In this document: positions 51,665 to 59,773 of the stretch, in pieces
Numbering within the stretch: the first letter of the stretch is position 1
Layout of the letters: each line of letters opens with the position of its first letter
From: Reinekea sp. G2M2-21
GTDB taxonomy: Bacteria; Pseudomonadota; Gammaproteobacteria; Pseudomonadales; Natronospirillaceae
Direction of reading: 5' to 3'
DNA length: 64,000 nt
NCBI RefSeq assembly: GCF_015687175.1
Contig: NZ_JADPQG010000009.1
Span: 1 to 64,000, forward strand
The notes under the pieces: generated by a model
What the model saw: only the letters and a program-made list of their open reading frames with translations
What the model was told of the DNA's origin: nothing
Databases searched by the model: none
Made by a program: the position numbers and the translations under genes

Positions 51665-51979
51665 ATGTATTGTGGAATTTATGAGTTTGAAGTTGATCCT
51701 GAAATGGAGACTGAATTCGAAAGCGCGTGGCATGCACTTACTAAGGTGATCCATGAAAAATACGGGTCTCTCGGTGCAAGGCTGCACAGAATTGAGACTG
51801 GAAAATACTTCGCATATGCACAGTGGCCGTCGAAGGAACGTTGGGACTCTGCATTTCCTAATATTGATCTATCGCCATATCCAGAAAATGAAACTTATCA
51901 AAAGGCACGGTTATCTACAAAAGTGGTATATGTAGGCGAGGCTACGAATGACTTTCTAAATGGAACTGAAATCATTTAA
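51665..51979 (+). CDS. ABM (antibiotic biosynthesis monooxygenase)-like cassette protein
   Basis: The 104-residue protein has a ferredoxin-like alpha/beta pattern: YCGIYEFEVDPEMETEFESAWHALTKVIHEKYGSLGARLHRIETGKYFAYAQWPSKERW. This matches ABM-domain stress-responsive monooxygenases. The SD is AAAAGGATG. Catalysis cannot be assigned. Confidence 0.7.
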   Translation: MYCGIYEFEVDPEMETEFESAWHALTKVIHEKYGSLGARLHRIETGKYFAYAQWPSKERWDSAFPNIDLSPYPENETYQKARLSTKVVYVGEATNDFLNGTEII

Positions 51980-52033
51980 AGAGTGCGGGAAGTCTACGCG
52001 CATAAACCCGCGCAACGGCTATAAACGTTAGGT
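51974..52033 (+). repeat. attC site 5
   Basis: About 60 bp ending in GTTAGGT (52027-52033), a good 3' core. GTGCGGG and CCCGCGC arms pair. The 5' core TTTAAAG is weak. Confidence 0.65.
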
Positions 52034-52046
52034 ATAAGGAAATCGC

Positions 52047-52424
52047 GTGCAGAAAATCATAGTAATGTTTACGTTCTTTGTGTACTCACTTCCGACTCTC
52101 GCTTGTGACATGCCCATTAAGTCACCTGAAATTAATGAGCTAATCAATGTTTCGAAGAATGATGTCCAAGGCTCATTTACATTGCAGTTCCCGAATACAA
52201 TTCAGAAACAATCGTATAGTCATACACATTTATCAATTACTGATATCAGTTCTGGAAAGGTTTTATTGACAGTGATGCCTGAGACGAAGATAAGCGGCGT
52301 AAATAGGAGTTTAGTTGTAAATACACTATTTGATTCAGGTTATGAAGTTAGCATTACAATATGGTGGCAAGGTAAGAGAGATCCTTGCCCAATAGTAGGC
52401 AGAAAGGTACTAGCAATATGGTAA
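52047..52424 (+). CDS. Secreted hypothetical cassette protein
   Basis: The 125-residue protein (GTG 52047, AAGGA box) has a signal peptide (IIVMFTFFVYSLPTLAC). An immunoglobulin-like strand pattern follows (GSFTLQFP, THLSITDISSGKVLLTVMPET, NTLFDSGYEVSITIWW). No family is recognised. It is exported to the periplasm, perhaps as a lipoprotein-like or disulfide protein. Confidence 0.65.
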   Translation: MQKIIVMFTFFVYSLPTLACDMPIKSPEINELINVSKNDVQGSFTLQFPNTIQKQSYSHTHLSITDISSGKVLLTVMPETKISGVNRSLVVNTLFDSGYEVSITIWWQGKRDPCPIVGRKVLAIW

Positions 52425-52432
52425 GCTTGCCT

Positions 52433-52518
52433 AACTAACAAGGCTACTCAGGCCGACACATAGCTCAGTGGTTGGCTGTTAACTCGCTTCCGCTCACCGC
52501 AAGACGGTGGTGTTATAT
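52433..52518 (+). repeat. attC site 6
   Basis: The site starts AACTAACAAGGC and ends GGTGGTGTTATAT. It is 86 bp and contains paired GCTCAGTGG and CCGCTCACC-like arms. The 3' core GTTATAT has one mismatch to GTTRRRY. Confidence 0.6.
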
Positions 52519-52525
52519 CTGAACC

Positions 52526-52852
52526 ATGACTGACATACTTTCCAGATATTTAAACGACAAAAGAACCCTAGTTGTATTTTCTTGCTTGGGTCGAGGGCAA
52601 CTAAACAAACGAGAAGACGCTACAAAAGCATTTGTTTCAATACGGAATATTTGTCACGATCAATTGCCTGGATTTGTTTTGGAAGCTAATAGCCTGACAA
52701 TCCAGGAGCTTTCCCAGCTATACTCGGAAAATCAGCAAGTATATTTCGAAAACGATACTTGCTTGAAGGAAATCTTTAGGCTTATAGAGAATCCTAGTGA
52801 TGAGGCGAAAAAGATCTATGAAAAATTTCTCGCGACAAGACAAGTCTTGTAG
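52526..52852 (+). CDS. Hypothetical cassette protein
   Basis: The 108-residue protein begins TDILSRYLNDKRTLVVFSCLGRGQLNKREDATKAFVSIRNIC. It is acidic, alpha/beta, and without a recognisable family. It is separated by 93 bases from the next gene and no attC is seen between. Confidence 0.6.
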   Translation: MTDILSRYLNDKRTLVVFSCLGRGQLNKREDATKAFVSIRNICHDQLPGFVLEANSLTIQELSQLYSENQQVYFENDTCLKEIFRLIENPSDEAKKIYEKFLATRQVL

Positions 52853-52945
52853 GAAATAAAATGTATACTAAAAAGTGGCTCCCATGCGCAAGTGAAATTA
52901 TTACTGGCTGACGGACTTATCTAAATTTGGAGTTATTAAAAAGGG

Positions 52946-53377
52946 ATGGATATGGGCGCAGTAGGAAATTTTGTGTTAAGGCGAAAAATTAAGAAGTACG
53001 CTAAGAAAATGCCCAAAGCATTGGCTGCTGAGTTTGGTAATGAGAAGAATTATAGTGAGGAAGAAGTTGAAGCAATTCTGAAAATTACAAAGTTATATAA
53101 AGCAGATTCTACAAGGAATTCATATGCATATGCCATGTATTGCTCTGAGAGTGGGTATATAAGGTATTTGGCAACCTCTCCTGGCGTTGAGGACTACGCA
53201 GCGGCTAGAGAACTTATACGTGCTACGGTGTTTCCAGATGCAAGCGGTTTCAATTTTTCTGCATTGTTGATAGACGCCAGTCACCCATTTGAGCACTCGA
53301 CTTGGAATGGGGCTTCAGAAGGGAATGGTGCAGGTTTTGGTTCGGATGCTGGTGACGCAGGCGGCGGCAGCGATTGA
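52946..53377 (+). CDS. Hypothetical cassette protein with Gly/Asp-rich tail (DUF6559-like)
   Basis: The 143-residue protein has an N-terminal basic FVLRRKIKKYAKKMPKALAAEFG helix and YSEEEVEAILKITKLY, then YAYAMYCSESGYIRYLATSPGVEDYAAARELI. I recall this as DUF6559-like, with low certainty. The C-terminal ~25 residues are Gly/Asp/Ser-rich. Function unknown. Confidence 0.6.
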   Translation: MDMGAVGNFVLRRKIKKYAKKMPKALAAEFGNEKNYSEEEVEAILKITKLYKADSTRNSYAYAMYCSESGYIRYLATSPGVEDYAAARELIRATVFPDASGFNFSALLIDASHPFEHSTWNGASEGNGAGFGSDAGDAGGGSD

Positions 53378-53379
53378 CC

Positions 53380-53453
53380 CAATAACAAGAAATTGTTGTT
53401 TGAGCCAAGAAACCCTGTACCGTAATTGTACTATCGCCTCGCTGCCGTTCAAT
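53380..53453 (+). repeat. attC-like site 7 (weak)
   Basis: It starts CAATAACAAGAA and ends GCTGCCGTTCAAT. The cores are recognisable but the stem is poor. This may be a decayed site. Confidence 0.35.
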
Positions 53454-53586
53454 TCAAAAGTAATCCGTGACAAGGCTTGAGGTGGAACCTTAAGAATTCG
53501 TTGCTGAAACTGACCCTGCTGTTTTCTAATAGCATGGCGAGCTTGAGGATTGCAATGATCGCTGACCTAAACATTGAGGATGCTAA

Positions 53587-53931
53587 ATGAATCGATTTCT
53601 CATGACTCTGCTATTTTTACTTCCATTTCATGTCGCTGGAGAGGCGATGTCGCTAGAAGGCGCTTATTGGATAGACGGCAAAGTTCTAATAGATGCCCCT
53701 GACGGCCAGAAAAATAACACTCATATGTACTTCAGGCTGGAGGGCAAGACTGCTGAGGATCTTTATAACTTAATTGAGTCGGAGCCGGAATGGGATGAAT
53801 GCGGAGTGGATCATTGGGAAAAACGCAATGACAAGCTCTCATGCGAATTCTATGAAAAGGAGAAGGCATATTATTGTTACTTTTCCATAGATATTCATTC
53901 AGAAGAAATGTTTTATGGCCCACCTTGCTAG
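53587..53931 (+). CDS. Secreted hypothetical cassette protein
   Basis: The 114-residue protein has a signal peptide (RFLMTLLFLLPFHVAGEA). A Trp/Cys/Tyr-rich mature part follows (ESEPEWDECGVDHWEKRNDKLSCEFYEKEKAYYCYFSID, and a final GPPC), with four Cys likely to form disulfides. No family is recognised. The following ~280 bases to the next gene hold no clear attC. Confidence 0.6.
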   Translation: MNRFLMTLLFLLPFHVAGEAMSLEGAYWIDGKVLIDAPDGQKNNTHMYFRLEGKTAEDLYNLIESEPEWDECGVDHWEKRNDKLSCEFYEKEKAYYCYFSIDIHSEEMFYGPPC

Positions 53932-54323
53932 CTCCATTAATTGGCCACATACCAAAAAGCGATTTCCTGTCTGCGCTATGTAATATATTTTTAGTGTAAC
54001 CAACCAGTTTCAGTCCTGGTTAGGGTGACCTCTGTTTGTCCGTTAAAATAGGCTATTGACGGAAGGATTTTTCGTTCTGGATTGTATTCTCCTTGGTAAG
54101 GAATCCTGTTCTACCTTCGTTTAAACGTCTATATCGATGAGTTCGAATTTCGGAATCGAGCAGTGTATGTTTTCTGTTCGAATAATTGACAGTAGGGTAG
54201 TTAACACTGAATATGACCCGGCCCTTTAGTCTGTGTGTCAGTACTCTAGTTTTTAATTTTGAGATAGATCATAAAGGCTATAGCCCAACCAACAATGCCC
54301 ATTTACGGGCAAACATCAGGAGT

Positions 54324-54884
54324 TTGAGTATCAGTCCCGGTAGTCACATACTCATGAGTTGGCTTTCGTCTAACTTGGTTAAAGTAGGCCAAAAAGAGCG
54401 GGCCATCATCACCGTTGCAGGTATTGCGCCAGATGTGGATGGTATTGGTTTATTGTTGGACCCAATTATTCGGGCGTTTGGTGGTACTTCAAATTATTGG
54501 GGGCAATGGCATCATACTTTACATTCATTCACTTTCTGTATGTTAATAGCAGCTGCGAGTTACGTTCTGGCAAAAGCGAATAAATTCACGGTTGCTTGCG
54601 TGGCCTTCATAGTGTTCCATTTGCATTTATTGTTCGACTTAGTCGGTTCGCGGGGACCCGATGGTTATCAATGGCCTATCCCCTACTTAGAACCATTTTC
54701 AGATCTTTATACGCTTACATGGCAACACCAATGGGCGTTGAACGCTTGGCAAAATGTAGTCATTGGATTTGTATTGCTAATATCCGTCGGTTTGGTCGCT
54801 AAGCGTTACCACCGTTCACCCTTCGAAGTTATATCAAAGAGAATGGATGAGGCTTTTGTACGCATGGTTCAGCGTACGTTTTAA
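54324..54884 (+). CDS. YdjM/LexA-binding-type membrane-bound metal-dependent hydrolase
   Basis: The ~186-residue protein has SPGSHILMSWLSSN, AGIAPDVDGIGLLLDPI and WGQWHHTLHSFTF, then FHLHLLFDLVGSRGPDGYQWPI. This conserved pattern of H, D and H residues is that of PF04307-type inner-membrane hydrolases. There are about three to four membrane helices. The start is uncertain: TTG 54324 begins at the family's SPGSH, while an in-frame ATG at 54213 would add 37 residues. Confidence 0.75.
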   Translation: MSISPGSHILMSWLSSNLVKVGQKERAIITVAGIAPDVDGIGLLLDPIIRAFGGTSNYWGQWHHTLHSFTFCMLIAAASYVLAKANKFTVACVAFIVFHLHLLFDLVGSRGPDGYQWPIPYLEPFSDLYTLTWQHQWALNAWQNVVIGFVLLISVGLVAKRYHRSPFEVISKRMDEAFVRMVQRTF

Positions 54885-54983
54885 TGGCCTGTAGGTAAGC
54901 TCTTCCTTTTTTGCTCAGGGTTTTTAAATGGAATCGACTAAAGCCACCGCTGCATAATGTTTACAATTTTATGGAAATAAGAA

Positions 54984-55355
54984 ATGAATGTGATGAGAAA
55001 GTTGCTAGTAGCAAATGGTGAGTCGCTTGTTGCAGAAACGCTTTATAAGCTGATCTGTCATCGAGATTTCTGTGTTAGTGACGCTGAGCTTGAGACGATT
55101 CGTTTGAAACAGGAAAGTGAATTGATCGACGGTTGGATATTTACCTATAAAGCCTACCGTATGTCGAGAGACGAGAGAATTGAGTACATTAGGCAGAATA
55201 TTTCACACACCAATCCACGAATTAGGGAACAAATTTGTGACATTATAGGCGATGAATCTATTGTTGAACTGAAGAATCTATTAAAGTCACTCTTCGATGA
55301 TCCGATAAGTTTTGTGGCTGCGGCTGCTAAGTACAACAGCAACTCAATGTTTTGA
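54984..55355 (+). CDS. Hypothetical protein
   Basis: The 123-residue helical protein reads RKLLVANGESLVAETLYKLICHRDFCVSDAELETIRLKQESEL, then RIREQICDIIGDESIVELKNLLKSLFDDPISFVAAAAKYN. The last part resembles a HEAT-like repeat pair. No family is certain. Plus strand and AT-rich, like its neighbours. Confidence 0.55.
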   Translation: MNVMRKLLVANGESLVAETLYKLICHRDFCVSDAELETIRLKQESELIDGWIFTYKAYRMSRDERIEYIRQNISHTNPRIREQICDIIGDESIVELKNLLKSLFDDPISFVAAAAKYNSNSMF

Positions 55356-55433
55356 GTTGGGCTAAATCGGGTTTGCAGGAGAAAATCAACGAGACAATCC
55401 ACAAATTGTCATAAGGGAGGCAAGAGAAAGCCA

Positions 55434-55727
55434 GTGAAAATTCCATCTCATATCGATAAACGGCAGTTCGCCTTTAACGAGGAGGATAGAGAGTATGTGC
55501 TTCGGTTAAAATTTGGTGATGTAAACTACACAGAAGTTCAGGAAAAGCTTATGTGTGTCCAGAAGCCGAGTAACCAGGTATTGGGTGCCATTACCTTTCT
55601 TGCCAAACCAGGTGACATGGGCAGTTTAGCACGGTTTGTTACCATGGCTAACGATGAAGAAATGATTTTGCGTACGGCCGCTGAAGTTAAGTTTGAAATG
55701 GTCATGGAAGCAAGGCCAAAGGAATAA
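55434..55727 (+). CDS. Hypothetical small protein
   Basis: The 97-residue soluble protein starts at GTG 55434. It has no recognised family. It is followed by a weak attC-like site. Confidence 0.5.
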   Translation: MKIPSHIDKRQFAFNEEDREYVLRLKFGDVNYTEVQEKLMCVQKPSNQVLGAITFLAKPGDMGSLARFVTMANDEEMILRTAAEVKFEMVMEARPKE

Positions 55728-55737
55728 AAGGGTTCTG

Positions 55738-55785
55738 GCCTAATACACACCATAGTCGTCACAAGGCGCAATATTGCCGTTATGT
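55738..55785 (+). repeat. attC-like site 8 (weak)
   Basis: GCCTAATAC at the start and GCCGTTATGT at the end (core GTTATGT at 55779-55785) bracket a short, poorly paired segment of 48 bases. Confidence 0.4.
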
Positions 55786-55825
55786 GAGCCAATGAAGAAC
55801 AAATAGACTTACAAGGAGTTATGGG

Positions 55826-56209
55826 TTGAAAGCATTTGATAAGAAAACCATGATACGCTGGAAGGTCTATATAGACCGATCAAAAATGTACATCGGCTAT
55901 GTCCAGTTTTTGCTGATCATTTTTGTGTTTATCCGCTCATTGGGGGAAAACCCGGTTACGCACTTTGTGTTTAACTCTCCTGCCGTTTCAGTGCCTATTA
56001 TCTTGGTTTTGTTTTTGGCTGCGTCATTAGTGTTGGGTTATTTAGATTCGAAGTTTGGCTTTCGCGAAGAAGAAATACGAAATCATGCTCGTTCGAACCC
56101 GGTATTGATGGAGATACAACAGTCACTTCATCAACTGAACAAGAAAATGGAAAAGTTAGAAGCTTCTGTCAATGGCGACAATGTAGGTGACATTACGAAA
56201 GAAAGTTAA
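55826..56209 (+). CDS. Membrane protein with C-terminal coiled coil
   Basis: The 127-residue protein (TTG start, AAGGAG box) has two membrane helices (FLLIIFVFIRSL, VSVPIILVLFLAASLVLGYL). A C-terminal helix (LMEIQQSLHQLNKKMEKLEAS) is predicted to form a coiled coil. No family is recognised. Confidence 0.6.
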   Translation: MKAFDKKTMIRWKVYIDRSKMYIGYVQFLLIIFVFIRSLGENPVTHFVFNSPAVSVPIILVLFLAASLVLGYLDSKFGFREEEIRNHARSNPVLMEIQQSLHQLNKKMEKLEASVNGDNVGDITKES

Positions 56210-56280
56210 GTTGGGATACCAAGTGATTTTTCTCATCTTAATGTATTCAGAAGCTTGTTTTCCGCTACTCGGTGTATCTT

Positions 56281-56832
56281 ATGTTTAAAACTCATAATCC
56301 AGCGCTACTTATTATCGACTGTCAAAAGGCCATAGATGTTTTTTCAGCATCGGAAAGGTCGAATCCGAGTGCGGAGACGGAAATTCAGTTACTACTGAAT
56401 GTATGGCGCCAAAAGGAACTGCCTGTAGTGCATATAAGACATTCATCAAAAAGCCTTGAGTCCCCTTATCATGAGTCTAAGGAAACATACCACTTTAAGA
56501 GTGAGCTAAGACCAAAGGATGAGGAAGTCGTAGTAACCAAGTCTGAAAATTGCGCATTTATCGGGACCAATTTGACTGAAGTATTAAGCCTATCTGGAAT
56601 TAAGGAGCTGGTTGTATGTGGTGTGTTAACACATCATTCCGTGGACGCGACAGTGAGGCATGCATCAGCTATTGGTTATCGGGTTATTTTACCGGCTAAC
56701 TGTACAGCATCCTTTGCTATCAAGTTGCTGTGTGGCGATGTCGTGCCAGCAGCGCTGGTACAGGATTTGTTTCTGGCCAACTTGAATGGTGAGTACTGTG
56801 AGGTGGTTCAGCGTGTCGACTTTGACTGTTGA
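56281..56832 (+). CDS. Isochorismatase-like hydrolase, nucleophile Cys replaced by Ser
   Basis: The 183-residue protein follows the cysteine-hydrolase fold: ALLIIDCQKAID (Asp), VVVTKSENCAFIGTNL (Lys) and GVLTHHSVDATVRHASAIGYRVILPANCTAS. In active cysteine hydrolases the last motif has Cys (typically THxCVxxT), but here it is HHSV. Activity is therefore uncertain: a non-hydrolytic, Ser-based or altered enzyme. ATG 56281 lies three codons inside the open frame. Confidence 0.8.
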   Translation: MFKTHNPALLIIDCQKAIDVFSASERSNPSAETEIQLLLNVWRQKELPVVHIRHSSKSLESPYHESKETYHFKSELRPKDEEVVVTKSENCAFIGTNLTEVLSLSGIKELVVCGVLTHHSVDATVRHASAIGYRVILPANCTASFAIKLLCGDVVPAALVQDLFLANLNGEYCEVVQRVDFDC

Positions 56833-56868
56833 AAATCGCATAAGCACCGTGATGAATTGTCGCAATCT

Positions 56869-57183
56869 ATGAAACTAAACAGCCGCATACTCCAGCTTGT
56901 CTCAATCTGTATTTTGCTGTTGTTGTTTTTCGCGACGGTCCCTTTCGGTCCGCCTGGCTTACTCGTTGGATTGGTTGGTATTGCATACTTGTTGTATCAC
57001 TGGTATTGCGCACTAAGAGCAAGGAAAGTTTTCCTGTTACTAGCGATAGGGCTTGTTTTGTCAATGGTGATGTTCATTCTTCTGAGACCCTACTCACACT
57101 TTGCGGTTAAACAGTATGTTGACGGACAATTTCAAGGGGTTCCACATAGCCATCGTCTTTGGGGCATGGGGCATGTTCACTGA
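56869..57183 (+). CDS. Small membrane protein
   Basis: The 104-residue protein has three membrane helices (LQLVSICILLLLFFATVPFG, GLLVGLVGIAYLLYHWY, VFLLLAIGLVLSMVMFILL). It ends in a His-rich tail. A 91-codon frame (57101-57376) overlaps the end of this gene in another phase. The tail may be displaced by a frameshift. Confidence 0.55.
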   Translation: MKLNSRILQLVSICILLLLFFATVPFGPPGLLVGLVGIAYLLYHWYCALRARKVFLLLAIGLVLSMVMFILLRPYSHFAVKQYVDGQFQGVPHSHRLWGMGHVH

Positions 57184-57376
57184 AAAGGCTTTTACTGTTC
57201 AACGGAATGTCTCAGTAGTTTCGGTCGTGAACTATAAAAGTATAAAATTAGAAAACTCTCTCGGGACTATAATAATTCCGAAATTAATTTTTAACCTTGA
57301 AGTGCCCTTGTTAAATTCGGGATATTACGGAAAGCATATCTACCCATTCTACAAAGATGTTCTTAAGCGTTGCTAA
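57101..57376 (+). CDS. Overlapping hypothetical ORF, possible continuation of the upstream gene
   Basis: The 91-codon frame (FKGFHIAIVFGAWGMFTEKAFTVQRNVSVVSVVNYKSIKLENSLGTIIIPKLIFNLEVPLL) is protein-like and continues beyond 57183. Being directly in another phase from the membrane protein, it may be its broken C-terminus. No ribosome-binding site is seen. Confidence 0.35.
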   Translation: MRLNSMLTDNFKGFHIAIVFGAWGMFTEKAFTVQRNVSVVSVVNYKSIKLENSLGTIIIPKLIFNLEVPLLNSGYYGKHIYPFYKDVLKRC

Positions 57377-57429
57377 ACCTATGGTAGGTACGAATTATGA
57401 TCAAAAACTCATGTGTGGCAATGTAGTAT

Positions 57430-58290
57430 ATGCAGTACTTCGAACTTCTATGTCATTCTCTGGAATACATTGAATGTCATTTATTTGAGAAAGATCTGAT
57501 AAAGAATATCCACGCTGAGTTTCATGTATCCAGATATCATTTCCACCGACTGTTTCTTCTTGGTACAAAATATACGCTCGGGGAATACGTAAAACGAAGG
57601 CGGTTTACGGTTATCTCAGAAAGAATCAGCGAGGGTGAAGGCGTTTTAACCGTCGCAATAGATTGTAATTACAATTCGCATGAAGCCCTAACCAGAGCTT
57701 TCAAATCATTTTTCGGTATCACACCGTCGAAGTTCAAGAAAAGCATGCATTCCAATCCTCTGTTAACCCAGGAAAGATTAACAGTAGACGAGTTGCACTA
57801 TCTCTATACCGAGCTGGACGTTCATCCACAAATAAAGGTTGTCGAAAAAACTGAAGTATGGGGCATTCAAGGCGAGACCGATTTTGTGAATAATGAAATC
57901 GGTTCGTACTGGGAAAAACTAATCACATTAACAGGGATTCAGAAAACGAATACGAGCGCTGATAAAGGTTATACGCTCTGGCTTTCGGATAACAAAGACG
58001 CAAGAATTCTTCATGAAACCTCAATGTATCCGTTCTTCGTTGGTGTAAACCATTATTCTGAAGGTAGCGAATTGCGACAACAGGTTATTCCACAAGGTCT
58101 CTACGCCTGTTTTTCTCTGACGAACGGTTTTCAATTCATCTATCAGACCTACGCTTATATCTACTTCGTTTGGCTACGAAAAAACGCTTACCGTTTGGGA
58201 GATGGGGTTGTGTTTGAAGAATACAGCGCTGACTTTTCCCTGAGCGAGAATCGAGGGGAAATGAAAATATACGTTCCAATAAAGCAATAA
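57430..58290 (+). CDS. AraC-GyrI-type transcriptional regulator
   Basis: The 286-residue protein has an N-terminal AraC double helix-turn-helix (about 10-105: FHVSRYHFHRLFLLGTKYTLGEYVKRRRFTVISERI, then HEALTRAFKSFFGITPSKFKK). A C-terminal GyrI-like small-molecule-binding (SOUL-related) domain follows (about 135-285). Such proteins sense amphipathic compounds. It lies 60 bases before an Ntn-hydrolase gene that it may control. Confidence 0.85.
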   Translation: MQYFELLCHSLEYIECHLFEKDLIKNIHAEFHVSRYHFHRLFLLGTKYTLGEYVKRRRFTVISERISEGEGVLTVAIDCNYNSHEALTRAFKSFFGITPSKFKKSMHSNPLLTQERLTVDELHYLYTELDVHPQIKVVEKTEVWGIQGETDFVNNEIGSYWEKLITLTGIQKTNTSADKGYTLWLSDNKDARILHETSMYPFFVGVNHYSEGSELRQQVIPQGLYACFSLTNGFQFIYQTYAYIYFVWLRKNAYRLGDGVVFEEYSADFSLSENRGEMKIYVPIKQ

Positions 58291-58350
58291 CTATCAAGTT
58301 TTAAAGCATCAGTTTCTCTACAGTATTGGTGACATACGCGAGGAAATCTT

Positions 58351-59364
58351 ATGTATAAGCCAAGATTGAAAGGGTCTCATGAGGAAATGGGTACTCACTA
58401 TGGGGATTTATTGTACAAAAACGGGGTTCGTCTGGATTCCATAATGCCCAGCAATAAAAAGCATCTTCAGTTTGGGGCGAAAAGCTTAAACCTGTGTGCC
58501 AGTATTTACCCGGAAATCGTGGATGAAATTCGGGCAATGGCAAACGCCATGAAAATAGACTTCGTGACGTTTGGAACCTTCATTATAACGCTGGGTGCAT
58601 TCAGTCGAGACATTGGATGCACGGTCTTCAGTTATAGAAAGGATAACAAAGTCTATTTCTGTCGAAACCATGACATGTTTTCGAACCTGAAGAAAACAAC
58701 AGAATCCGCGCTGATTCGACCAGACAATGGCTATTATTTTATTGGACACGGCGACGGGTTTATCGGGAAAGAAGACGGAGTTAACGAACACGGACTAGCC
58801 GTAGGTATAAATTTTGTCGCCCCGAAAACGGTAAAACCGGGACTGAATTTCTTTTTACTGGTCAGGATGATTCTCGAAAAATGTAAGAACGTGGCGGAGA
58901 CTGCCTCGTTGCTCTCCACGGTTCCTGTCTGCACGTCTCATAATATTACCGTTGCGGACAGAGAGGGGAATATGGCTGTCTTCGAGATGGCGCCCGAAAG
59001 GACGGTTGTACGTTACCCAGCAGATGATGAAGATTTCATCATATCGACCAATCAGTTCAAGCACAGTGACATGGCAATATTCGACAATAAACCCGAGTCG
59101 GATTGGTACAGTACTCAAACAAGATACGATGTTGTCCATAAAGCGCTGATAAACGATCAGAACATCGATAGTGACTATCTGAAGAATGTGTTGGCAGGGA
59201 AGATGGGGATGATGTGTCAGTACAAAAGGGGGCTTGGTTTTGAAACCCTATGGTCTGTTATCTATGAGTTAACAACATTGAGTATCGAATATACGGATGG
59301 CAGTCCATCCAGGAAAGCCTATAAAACTGATAATCGGTTAGATTGGGCGATCAACAAAAAATGA
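58351..59364 (+). CDS. Choloylglycine-hydrolase/C45-like Ntn hydrolase
   Basis: The 337-residue protein has GCTVFSYRKDNKVYFCRNHDMF (about residues 89-111), where the N-terminal nucleophile Cys after processing would be Cys90. GHGDGFIGKEDGVNEHGLAVGINF and CTSHNITVADREGNMAVFEM are conserved core elements. It fits the linear amide C-N hydrolase/acyltransferase group. A good GAGGAA box precedes it. No signal peptide is seen. Confidence 0.78.
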   Translation: MYKPRLKGSHEEMGTHYGDLLYKNGVRLDSIMPSNKKHLQFGAKSLNLCASIYPEIVDEIRAMANAMKIDFVTFGTFIITLGAFSRDIGCTVFSYRKDNKVYFCRNHDMFSNLKKTTESALIRPDNGYYFIGHGDGFIGKEDGVNEHGLAVGINFVAPKTVKPGLNFFLLVRMILEKCKNVAETASLLSTVPVCTSHNITVADREGNMAVFEMAPERTVVRYPADDEDFIISTNQFKHSDMAIFDNKPESDWYSTQTRYDVVHKALINDQNIDSDYLKNVLAGKMGMMCQYKRGLGFETLWSVIYELTTLSIEYTDGSPSRKAYKTDNRLDWAINKK

Positions 59365-59773
59365 TATGGATTGGCCGCCCCAAAGAGGAATTAACCCCCA
59401 GTTTTAACCGGTCACTTTACTTGCGTTGAACTGACCATTCATGTGCGGTACCACGGGCTACTGCTGGTCGTTTTCTTTGGGATATGGGTTATGTTCTTTG
59501 GCTATGCCAAGAAAGTAAAAACACCCACCTAACCACTTAAGGTTAAAAATCAGTCACTTTAAAGGCGGATTGTTTCCAGAAGTTGCACAGTGCTTTGCGA
59601 ACAGCGTCGCAAAAATTGCGAAGTAAACCGAGTTTTTTGCGTACCGGTCAGCGCCGTCTAGTCTGCGTTTAACCTGCTGTCGTACCTGTAGTACCGGCCT
59701 GCCAGGAAGGCACCGTTAATAAATAGGATGCTGGTCGGAAGGAAGTGGGTCTCATACTTGGAGAGAGACCTTT
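59365..59773. other. Intergenic region before the pectin acetylesterase
   Basis: There are 409 bases with no credible gene. A 29-codon membrane-like frame (GTG 59443, VRYHGLLLVVFFGIW...) is too short to call. No further repeat or regulatory motif is evident. Confidence 0.5.

Noticed and set aside
59443-59532. 29-codon membrane-like frame
   Set aside because: Too short, without ribosome-binding site or known family; mentioned only in the intergenic entry.
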